A stretch of DNA of 5,142 nt from Candidatus Rokuibacteriota bacterium (GTDB lineage Bacteria > Methylomirabilota > Methylomirabilia > Rokubacteriales > CSP1-6): contig QHRS01000266.1 in NCBI GenBank assembly GCA_003221435.1, positions 1-5,142 on the forward strand, read 5' to 3'. The notes below the pieces were generated by a model, which saw only the letters and a program-made list of their open reading frames with translations, was not told the origin of the DNA and did no database searches. Both the position numbers and the translations under genes were made by a program. Positions within the stretch are counted from its first letter, which is position 1. Every line of letters starts with the position of its first letter. Positions 1 to 4,945 of this stretch are shown here, one piece after another.

Positions 1-103
1 CGTACGCGCCGTGGATTTGAAGGGCGTCGGTTCTAGACCGCAGCGCAGAAAACGGGAACCACCGAACGGAAGATGCGCGCAGGAGGCTGTCGCAGTACGC
101 AGG

Positions 104-176
104 TTCGAGCGCCGGCTTTGCCGGCGCAATGCGGTTCTCGGGGAGGCTCGGAGGGGGCCGCCGAGGCCCCCCTCGA
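104..176 (+). repeat. Double-hairpin interspersed repeat, copy A
   Basis: This element has two successive stem-loops. The first is a perfect 8-bp stem GCGCCGGC/GCCGGCGC (109-116 with 120-127) around a 3-base loop. The second is a G/C-rich stem (about 148-159 with 165-176) with small bulges. A second copy lies at 4870-4939 in the same orientation. The first 25 bases agree at 24 positions, and the GGGGAGG-y-TCGGA block agrees at 12 of 13. The second stem differs in length and loop but keeps its ability to fold. This copy ends 4 bases before the stop codon of the minus-strand M23 peptidase, so it is transcribed as that gene's 3' end. No T-run follows the hairpins on the minus strand, so a classic intrinsic terminator is unlikely. 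REP-like or mRNA 3'-end protection are possible roles (inference). No gene can be supported in bases 1-103 to its left. Confidence 0.8.
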
Positions 177-180
177 TGGT

Positions 181-1068
181 CTAGTCCCAGAGGTACGCGC
201 GCGGATTCACCGACTGACCCTTGACCATGATCTCGTAGTGCAGGTGCGGACCGGACGATTTGCCGGTGTTGCCGGTCAGCGCGACGACCTGTCCCCGCTC
301 GACCTTCTGCCCCTGGGTGACCTGGAGCTTGGAGAGGTGGCCGTACAGGCTCCGGATGTCGTGGCCGTGCTCGAGGATCACGGTGAGCCCGAACTCGTTC
401 TGGGCGCCCGCGAAGAGCACCGTGCCCGGCGCCGGGGCGTGGACCTGCGTCCCGCGATCCGCGGAGATGTCCAGCCCGCTGTGAAACTCCGCCTCCCTCG
501 TCCAGGGCGACAAGCGGGAGCCGAAATCGGAGTTGACCGCGCCTCGCACGGGCCAGCGGGAGGGCATGAGCGCGAGCGCCTTGCCGGCACGCGCCATCAG
601 ACGCTCGAGGGCGCGCAGGTTCTGCCCTTCCTCGTCGACCGTCTCCGCGAGGCGATCAACCTCTTCGATGGCCGAGAGCCGGCTGCCGACGCGCTCCGCG
701 CTCTTCGCCACGCTGGCGCCGCCGATGCCCTTGGTCTGGCGCGCTGGACCGGCATCGGGGCCGAACGGCTCCCAGATCTTCGCGTGCAGGTTCTGCCACG
801 TGGCGACCTCTAGCCGGATCTCACCGATGCGGTTCCGGAACGACTCGATCAGCGCCTGCTGCTCGGCGACCTGCCGCGCCAGCCTCGCGGGGTCGGCCAC
901 GAGCCCGCGCATGCGGACATAGTCACCGACAGCCGCGGCGATGGTCGACACGCCGATGGCCGCGGCGATCAGGAGGGTGTAGACAACCCAGCGGCCCAGC
1001 TTGAGGCGCAGCGGACGGGAGCCGTCGCTGGGAACGATCAGGACGTTGAGCCGTTTGGGGCGGCTCAC
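181..1068 (-). CDS. M23 (LytM-type) zinc metallopeptidase, membrane-anchored murein endopeptidase
   Basis: The 295-residue product has a short basic N-terminus, one hydrophobic segment at about residues 27-48 (probable uncleaved signal anchor), a charged, probably coiled-coil stretch at about 57-165, and a C-terminal M23 domain from about residue 172. Zinc and catalytic motifs are complete: HSGLD (H196, D200), YGHL (H244) and GPHLHYE (H275, H277). An active enzyme cleaving peptidoglycan cross-bridge peptides in the periplasm is therefore expected, unlike degenerate EnvC/NlpD-type activators. The start is GTG, 4 bases after the TGA of the upstream bactofilin, with no good Shine-Dalgarno, which suggests translational coupling. 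The N-terminal pattern (KRLNVLIVPSDGS followed by an anchor) is usual for bactofilin-linked M23 proteins. Csd1 beside CcmA in Helicobacter and LmdC beside BacA in alphaproteobacteria are known parallels. The wall-shaping role here is inferred from that context. Confidence 0.93.
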   Translation of the reverse strand: MSRPKRLNVLIVPSDGSRPLRLKLGRWVVYTLLIAAAIGVSTIAAAVGDYVRMRGLVADPARLARQVAEQQALIESFRNRIGEIRLEVATWQNLHAKIWEPFGPDAGPARQTKGIGGASVAKSAERVGSRLSAIEEVDRLAETVDEEGQNLRALERLMARAGKALALMPSRWPVRGAVNSDFGSRLSPWTREAEFHSGLDISADRGTQVHAPAPGTVLFAGAQNEFGLTVILEHGHDIRSLYGHLSKLQVTQGQKVERGQVVALTGNTGKSSGPHLHYEIMVKGQSVNPRAYLWD

Positions 1069-1072
1069 ACGG

Positions 1073-1480
1073 TCACCGCTTCAACGCCACCACAGTGCTG
1101 TCGGCGGGCTTGGAGCCGGCAGGCTTCACGTTCGTCATCCGGCAGTGCCCCTCGAAGAGCACGCCTTCCTCCAAGACCACCACGGGCGCTTCCAGGTCGC
1201 CGAAGACGCGCGCGCCGCCTTTCAGCTCTACCCGGTCGCTCGCCACCACGTTACCGACGAGTTCGCCGCTGACGATCAGCGTGCCGGCCCGGATGTTCGC
1301 GTTGATGATCCCCTTCTCGCCGATGATCAAGGTGTCCGATGACTGAATCTCCCCGTGGAACTTGCCGTTCACCATGACGGTGCCGCTGAACGTGTACTTG
1401 CCCTCGATCTCAGAGCCTTCGTCGATGAAGGCGGTGAGATCGTCGCTCGTCCCGGCGGGCTTCCTGGCCTTCGTCCACAT
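1073..1480 (-). CDS. Bactofilin (second, short paralogue)
   Basis: From the ATG at 1480 the product is 135 residues, beginning MWTKARK. The short disordered N-terminus is followed by the bactofilin beta-helix core at about residues 18-115. This shows as repeating short strands with turn glycines: EGSEIEGKY, VNGKFHGEI, IIGEKGIINANI, IVSGELVGNV, KGGARVFGDL, EEGVLFEGH. A short polar tail follows. Bactofilins self-assemble without nucleotides into filaments that scaffold cell-wall enzymes. The frame is open back to a TTG at 1498, immediately after the TAG of the preceding bactofilin (TAGTTG), which would add six residues. I prefer the ATG because the resulting MW-K-type N-terminus is typical of the family, but neither start has a convincing Shine-Dalgarno and coupling to the upstream stop is plausible. 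The gene lies 4 bases before the M23 peptidase gene, its likely functional partner. Confidence 0.9.
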   Translation of the reverse strand: MWTKARKPAGTSDDLTAFIDEGSEIEGKYTFSGTVMVNGKFHGEIQSSDTLIIGEKGIINANIRAGTLIVSGELVGNVVASDRVELKGGARVFGDLEAPVVVLEEGVLFEGHCRMTNVKPAGSKPADSTVVALKR

Positions 1481-1498
1481 GGCGGATGACGCCGGCAA

Positions 1499-2062
1499 CT
1501 ACTTCTGGACGCCGGCTCGCTTGTCCTCGACCAGGTACACCGGGGCCTTGCCGTCTCGGCCGTTCTTCTTCACGACGTTGCCATTGAAGAAGCCACCTTT
1601 GGAGATCACGAGGGAATCGGTCTCGATGTTGCCGCTCACGCGCCCCGTCGCCGCGATCTCGACGTTGCCGGTCGCGACCATGTTGCCTTCGTACACGCCC
1701 TGGATGATGGCATCCACGGTCTGCACGTTTGCGTTCACCACGCCCTTTTCGCCGATCACGAGTTGCCCGCCCACGTTCAGCTCACCGCCGACCTCACACT
1801 CGACGTGGATCGAATCGGCGATGTCGAACTTCCCTTCCATCTTCGCGGAGTCACCGACAACCGTGAGGAGCGTTATCGGGCTTGCCGGCCGGCCGTCCTT
1901 GTCTGCGGCACGGAGCGGCCGAGCATCTGAGCCTCCTTCGTAAGGGTTACTGCCTGTAACAGCAAACCCCGGGGGGGGTGGTTCCCCCAGAGCATCAGAC
2001 ACTCTGTTGCTGGATACGCCGGAAGGTCGCGACCTTTCTTCCTTTTTAGCATCCGGCGTCAC
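1499..2062 (-). CDS. Bactofilin (first paralogue, divergent; start uncertain)
   Basis: The open frame from a GTG at 2062 encodes 187 residues. The bactofilin core lies at about residues 65-165, with short glycine-punctuated strands such as VGGELNVGG, VIGEKGVVNANV, GVYEGNMV, ATGRVSGNI and SKGGFFNGNV. It ends in a basic tail (VVKKNGRDGKAP to KRAGVQK). The core shares the IGEKGxxNAN signature with the next gene, so the two look like tandem paralogues. Residues 1-62 are low-complexity (a PPPP tract), use codons that are rare elsewhere in the window (AGA, GTA, ATA, ACA), and have no Shine-Dalgarno. A TTGACA promoter-like site overlaps the GTG. A strong AAGGAGG with an ATG at 1926 lies inside but is one base out of frame, so the true N-terminus may start there with a frameshift near 1876-1925. 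The core call is firm; the start is not. Confidence 0.82.
   Translation of the reverse strand: MTPDAKKEERSRPSGVSSNRVSDALGEPPPPGFAVTGSNPYEGGSDARPLRAADKDGRPASPITLLTVVGDSAKMEGKFDIADSIHVECEVGGELNVGGQLVIGEKGVVNANVQTVDAIIQGVYEGNMVATGNVEIAATGRVSGNIETDSLVISKGGFFNGNVVKKNGRDGKAPVYLVEDKRAGVQK
1924..1938 (-). promoter_or_regulatory. Strong Shine-Dalgarno and out-of-frame ATG inside first bactofilin frame
   Basis: On the minus strand AAGGAGG (1938-1932) is followed after 5 bases by ATG (1926-1924). It is the longest match to the anti-SD consensus placed at a usable distance from a start codon that I see in the window. The ATG opens a 17-codon frame beginning MLGRSVPQ and ending in TAA at 1875-1873. That is just where the other frame enters the bactofilin core (ITLLTVVG). 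Short MxGR- or MxxK-type starts are common for bactofilins. This could therefore be the real initiation site of a gene carrying a one-base deletion (or a sequencing error), a small leader ORF, or a coincidence. Confidence 0.45.
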
Positions 2063-2072
2063 CCCGTGTCAA
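2043..2072 (-). promoter_or_regulatory. Putative sigma70-type promoter for the bactofilin-M23 operon
   Basis: On the minus strand there is a perfect TTGACA (2072-2067), an 18-base spacer and TAAAAA (2048-2043; 4 of 6 to TATAAT), with an extended TGn just before the -10. Transcription would begin near 2036, which is downstream of the GTG at 2062. If the promoter is real, translation must start further in, which fits the SD/ATG at 1924-1938. This is a sequence match only; one such match can occur by chance, although the AT-richer context supports it. Confidence 0.4.
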
Positions 2073-2081
2073 CGATGTCGC

Positions 2082-2099
2082 GAGTGCGTGCTAACACTC
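2082..2099. promoter_or_regulatory. Small inverted repeat in divergent intergenic region
   Basis: GAGTG (2082-2086) and CACTC (2095-2099) form an inverted pair around CGTGCTAA. The inner stretch GTGCTAACAC is itself nearly palindromic (8 of 10). It sits between the two divergent promoter candidates, where an operator would be expected. It shares words with the CIRCE operator half-sites but in the wrong arrangement, so I do not call HrcA binding. Confidence 0.2.
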
Positions 2100-2120
2100 C
2101 GAAATTTGGTGCTTTTGTAG

Positions 2121-2126
2121 TATCAT
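2121..2126 (+). promoter_or_regulatory. Putative -10 element for alaC
   Basis: TATCAT matches the -10 consensus at 5 of 6 positions, 21 bases before the alaC ATG, in the most AT-rich patch of the window. No good -35 lies 16-18 bases upstream (best 3 of 6), so it is weak or activator-dependent if real. Transcription would start near 2133 and leave a leader of about 15 bases that still contains the ribosome-binding site. Confidence 0.35.
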
Positions 2127-2136
2127 CGTCGAAGCG

Positions 2137-2142
2137 AAGGAG
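2137..2142 (+). promoter_or_regulatory. Ribosome-binding site of alaC
   Basis: AAGGAG lies 5 bases before the ATG at 2148. This fixes the alaC start, which also matches the family N-terminus (FYRIKRLPPYVF). Confidence 0.8.
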
Positions 2143-2147
2143 ACCGG

Positions 2148-3317
2148 ATGGACGAGTTCTACCGCATCAAGCGCCTACCCCCGTACGTCTTCGCGATCGT
2201 CAACGATCTCAAGACCAAGGCACGCGCGCGCGGCGAGGACATCATCGACCTGGGCATGGGGAACCCCGACCTGGGCACCCCGAAGCACATCGTCGCAAAG
2301 CTCATCGAGGCGGCCCAGAACCCGAAGAACCATCGCTACTCCGCCTCGCGCGGGATCACGCGCCTGCGCATCGCCATTACGAAGTGGTACCGCGACCGGT
2401 ACCGGGTCGAGTTGGATCCGGAGTCGGAAGCGATCGCGACGATCGGCGCCAAAGAGGGCCTCGCGCATCTCGCACTCGCCGTCCTCCAGCCCGGCGACGG
2501 GGCGCTCGTGCCGAACCCCACGTACCCGATCCATTCGTACTCGGTCGTCATCGCCGACGGCGATCTCCGCTCGGTGCCCCTGACGCCCGGCGGCGATTTC
2601 TTCGCGCGGCTCCAGGAAACGGCGAGGCTCGCCTGGCCCAAGGCGAAGCTGCTGATCCTCTCGTTTCCCCACAATCCGACGACGACCTGCGTCGATCGAC
2701 CCTTTTTCGAGAAGGTCGTGGAGTTCGCGAAGGAGCACCGGCTCATGGTCGTGCACGACTTCGCCTACGCCGACCTGCACTTCGACGGCTACACTCCGCC
2801 CTCATTCCTCGAGGTTCCCGGCGCGAAGGAGGTCGGCGTCGAGCTGTTCTCACTGACGAAGTCGTACAACATGGCGGGCTGGCGGTTGGCGTTCTGCTGC
2901 GGCAACCCGACGATGGTGCACGCGCTCGCGCGGATCAAGTCGTATCTCGACTACGGCGTCTTCCAGCCCATCCAGATCGCCGGCATCGTGGCCCTCGAGG
3001 GCGACCAGTCGGTCGTCGGCGGCATCGTCGAGGTGTACCGCAAGCGGCGCGACGTCCTCGTCGACGGCCTGAACAAGCAGGGCTGGGCCGTCCCCAAGCC
3101 GAAGGGCACGATGTTCGTCTGGGCGCCGATCCCGGAAGAGTTCCGCGCCATGGGCTCGCTCGAGTTCGCGAAGCTCTGCGTGCAGGAAGCGAAGGTCGCC
3201 GTATCGCCCGGGATCGGGTTCGGCGAGTACGGCGAAGGGTACGTCCGGTTCGCCTTGGTCGAGAACGAGCAGCGGATCAAGCAGGCGCTCCGGGGCCTGA
3301 AGCACCTCACGCCGTAA
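2148..3317 (+). CDS. alaC: Alanine aminotransferase AlaC (class I/II PLP aminotransferase)
   Basis: The 389-residue cytosolic PLP enzyme is expected to interconvert pyruvate plus glutamate with alanine plus 2-oxoglutarate. Fold type I landmarks are present in order: GMGNPDLGTP (about 36-45), the cofactor-phosphate loop GAKEG (100-104), HNP (175-177) with the conserved Asn, HDFAYAD with pyridine-nitrogen Asp204 and Tyr207, SLTKSYNMAGWR with Schiff-base Lys238 and Arg246, and GYVRFAL with carboxylate-binding Arg367. From memory the sequence tracks E. coli AlaC (formerly YfdZ) closely along its whole length: RLPPYVF near the start, YSxSRGIxRLR, KSYNMAGWR, MGSLEFAK and VSPGIGFG. It lacks only that protein's C-terminal extension. 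The start is set by a good AAGGAG. hom and thrC follow on the same strand, an order seen in many proteobacteria. Substrate preference is inferred from the family; other 2-oxo acids remain possible. Confidence 0.93.
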   Translation: MDEFYRIKRLPPYVFAIVNDLKTKARARGEDIIDLGMGNPDLGTPKHIVAKLIEAAQNPKNHRYSASRGITRLRIAITKWYRDRYRVELDPESEAIATIGAKEGLAHLALAVLQPGDGALVPNPTYPIHSYSVVIADGDLRSVPLTPGGDFFARLQETARLAWPKAKLLILSFPHNPTTTCVDRPFFEKVVEFAKEHRLMVVHDFAYADLHFDGYTPPSFLEVPGAKEVGVELFSLTKSYNMAGWRLAFCCGNPTMVHALARIKSYLDYGVFQPIQIAGIVALEGDQSVVGGIVEVYRKRRDVLVDGLNKQGWAVPKPKGTMFVWAPIPEEFRAMGSLEFAKLCVQEAKVAVSPGIGFGEYGEGYVRFALVENEQRIKQALRGLKHLTP

Positions 3318-3336
3318 CAGGATGCTGAAGAACCCG

Positions 3337-3474
3337 GCAGGCCGCTCACGAAGGGCCAGATGCAAGGCGCCGGTCGCGACGATTCTTTCACGCGCTCTGA
3401 GACGTACGCGGGTGTACGTCGCAGGGAGGAGCGACCGAGCCAACGACGCGGATGGGCCCTCGGGAGCGGCCTGC
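3337..3474. repeat. Long imperfect palindromic element (MITE/REP-like) between alaC and hom
   Basis: The ends are an 11-base perfect inverted pair, GCAGGCCGCTC (3337-3347) and GAGCGGCCTGC (3464-3474). Further inward, paired blocks keep their order: CGA with TCG (3349-3351 and 3460-3462), GGGCC with GGCCC (3353-3357 and 3455-3459), CGGTCGC with GCGACCG (3371-3377 and 3431-3437), and a central hairpin GACGTAC/GTACGTC (3401-3407 and 3414-3420). The whole 138 bases can fold into one long interrupted hairpin as RNA or a cruciform as DNA. No protein is encoded. The ATG at 3452, in frame with hom, lies in its right arm. I see no obvious target-site duplication. The layout fits a small non-autonomous mobile element or an extragenic palindrome; the class is inferred. 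Confidence 0.8.
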
Positions 3475-3502
3475 TAGCGGACCGCGCGACAGGCACCCAC
3501 AC

Positions 3503-4804
3503 ATGCGAGACGTCAAAATCGGATTGCTCGGGCTCGGCACCGTAGGCGGCGGGGTCGTCAAGATCCTCGAGGCCCACCGCGCCAATCTCGAACAGCGCAC
3601 CGGCGCCCGCCTCACGCTGGCCGCCATCGCCGACGCGGACCTCACGCGACGCCGAGAGGGCCTGGATCTTTCGCGCCTGCCGATGGTCGACGACGCCGAG
3701 AAGGTACTCGGCGACCCGGCCATCCAGATCGTGATCGAGCTGATCGGCGGCCTCGAGCCGGCGCGCACCTTCGTGCTGCGCGCGATGGCGGCGGGCAAGC
3801 ACGTCGTCACCGCCAACAAGGCGCTCCTCGCGCACCACGGCGCGGAACTCTACGAGGAGGCGCGGCGACGGGGCGTGACGCTCGCGTTCGAAGCGGCGGT
3901 CGCGGGCGGAATCCCGCTGATCCGGTCGGTCAAGGAAGGGCTGGTCGCGAACCGGATCCTCTCCTGCTACGGGATCGTGAACGGGACGTGCAACTACATC
4001 CTCTCGAAGATGACCGACGCCGGCGAGGACTTCGCCGTCGTCCTGAAGGAGGCGCAGGCGCACGGCTACGCCGAGGCGGATCCGACGTTCGATATCGAGG
4101 GCGTGGATTCCGCCCACAAACTGCAGATCCTGGCCTCGCTCGCCTTCCGGACGTACGTGGAACTGAAGGACATCTATACGGAAGGCATCACCGCCGTGAC
4201 TGCGCAGGACATCGCGTACGCGCGCGAGCTGGGCTACCGCATCAAGCTCCTCGCCATCGCAAAGTCGAGCGACGGCGGGATCGAGGTCCGCGTGCACCCG
4301 ACGATGATTCCTGCCGGCTCGCCGCTCGCGGCGGTCTCGGGCGTGTTCAACGCCGTGTTCATCACGGGCGACTCCGTCGGCGACCTCATGTTCTACGGCC
4401 GCGGCGCGGGACAGATGCCGACGGCCTCCGCGGTCGTCTCCGACACGGTCGAGATCGCCACCCGGCTCGCCTATGGCATCCCGGCGCTCCACCTCGACCT
4501 GCCCGCGGCGGGCCGGGCCGCGCTACCGCCGCGCCCGATGGAGACGATCCGGTCGAGGTATTACCTGCGCGTCATGGCCGCAGATCGGCCCGGCGTCCTC
4601 TCGCAGGTCGCGGGCGTCCTGGGCCGGAACAATATCTCGATCATCTCGGTGCTCCAGAAGGGCCGCGCGACGGCCGAAGCGGTCCCCGTGGTGATGATGA
4701 CCCACGAAGCGAGCGAGCACGAGATGCGCGCGGCGCTCGCCGCGATCGACCGCCTCCCCGTCGTCGCCGCCCGCACGACCATGATCCGCGTCGAAGATGC
4801 CTAG
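3503..4804 (+). CDS. hom: Homoserine dehydrogenase with C-terminal ACT domain
   Basis: This 433-residue enzyme reduces aspartate-4-semialdehyde to homoserine with NAD(P)H, the branch step to threonine and methionine. The N-terminal Rossmann motif is GLGTVG (10-15), followed by TANKALLA (103-110, Lys106). The family signature runs from about Ala184 to Lys206 (HGYAEADPTFDIEGVDSAHK), including Asp202 and the catalytic-type Lys206. A C-terminal ACT domain begins at about 352 (YYLRVMAADRPGVLSQVA), which in this family usually carries threonine feedback inhibition. Length is normal for the single-function ACT-bearing type; there is no fused aspartokinase. The frame is open back to an ATG at 3452, but that ATG lies inside the palindromic element. 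Family proteins begin close to the Rossmann strand, so I take the ATG at 3503 (MRDVKIGLLG), despite a poor Shine-Dalgarno. Confidence 0.95.
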   Translation: MRDVKIGLLGLGTVGGGVVKILEAHRANLEQRTGARLTLAAIADADLTRRREGLDLSRLPMVDDAEKVLGDPAIQIVIELIGGLEPARTFVLRAMAAGKHVVTANKALLAHHGAELYEEARRRGVTLAFEAAVAGGIPLIRSVKEGLVANRILSCYGIVNGTCNYILSKMTDAGEDFAVVLKEAQAHGYAEADPTFDIEGVDSAHKLQILASLAFRTYVELKDIYTEGITAVTAQDIAYARELGYRIKLLAIAKSSDGGIEVRVHPTMIPAGSPLAAVSGVFNAVFITGDSVGDLMFYGRGAGQMPTASAVVSDTVEIATRLAYGIPALHLDLPAAGRAALPPRPMETIRSRYYLRVMAADRPGVLSQVAGVLGRNNISIISVLQKGRATAEAVPVVMMTHEASEHEMRAALAAIDRLPVVAARTTMIRVEDA

Positions 4805-4869
4805 CGAGGTCCGGCGGTCTCTGCTGCGGGACCAAGGATCCGGAGCTGGCGCGTCTTATGTCCGGGCTC

Positions 4870-4939
4870 TTCGAGCGCCGGCTTCGCCGGCGCAGTCCTC
4901 CGGGGGGAGGTTCGGAAGGGGGGCTCGGCCCCCCTCCGA
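4870..4939 (+). repeat. Double-hairpin interspersed repeat, copy B
   Basis: This is the second copy of the element at 104-176. It starts TTCGAGC, then a perfect 8-bp stem with loop TTC (4875-4882 with 4886-4893). After a CTCCGGGGGGAGG linker comes a second stem, TCGG plus AGGGGGGC against GCCCCCCTCCGA (4912-4924 with 4928-4939), with one bulged A and loop TCG. Compared with copy A, the second stem is remodelled but still pairs, which suggests selection on the fold or the mechanism by which the repeat spreads. It starts 65 bases after the hom stop and ends 6 bases before the thrC start codon. It thus lies on the presumed hom-thrC transcript and covers the place where a ribosome-binding site would be. 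The linker CTCC/GGAG may itself pair. There is no T-run downstream. Confidence 0.8.
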
Positions 4940-4945
4940 GCGCAG

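Noticed and set aside
1..103. Possible gene end or tRNA T-arm-like CGGTTCTAGACCG at the left edge
   Set aside because: No frame in this short piece shows recognisable protein, and the T-arm-like sequence has only a 3-bp stem with no acceptor or anticodon arms around it.
104..180. Intrinsic terminator of the M23 gene
   Set aside because: Strong hairpins are present but no T-tract follows on the minus strand, and the same element occurs inside the hom-thrC gap, so I list it as a repeat.
1946..1960. GTTAC-N5-GTAAC inverted repeat in the first bactofilin frame
   Set aside because: Short and inside a possibly coding region; it could matter only if the leader interpretation is right, and nothing else supports an operator.
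2082..2099. CIRCE (HrcA) operator
   Set aside because: CIRCE is TTAGCACTC-N9-GAGTGCTAA; here the half-words are in the opposite order and the spacing is wrong, and no chaperone gene is adjacent.
2066..3328. 420-codon plus-strand frame overlapping alaC
   Set aside because: It is an arginine-rich out-of-frame reading of alaC, whose own frame has all catalytic motifs and a good ribosome-binding site.
3452..3502. Extended N-terminus for homoserine dehydrogenase from ATG 3452
   Set aside because: That ATG lies within the right arm of the palindromic element, the nearby GGGAGGAG is about 20 bases away, and family members begin near MRDVKIGLLG.
2951..4492. Long open frame (513 codons) on the minus strand opposite alaC and hom
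   Set aside because: It is an Arg/Asp/His-rich shadow caused by high GC in antisense to two clearly recognised genes; no domain pattern can be seen.
4808..4833. Small GGTCC/GGACC hairpin after hom
   Set aside because: Only five base pairs with a 16-base loop; expected by chance at this GC content.
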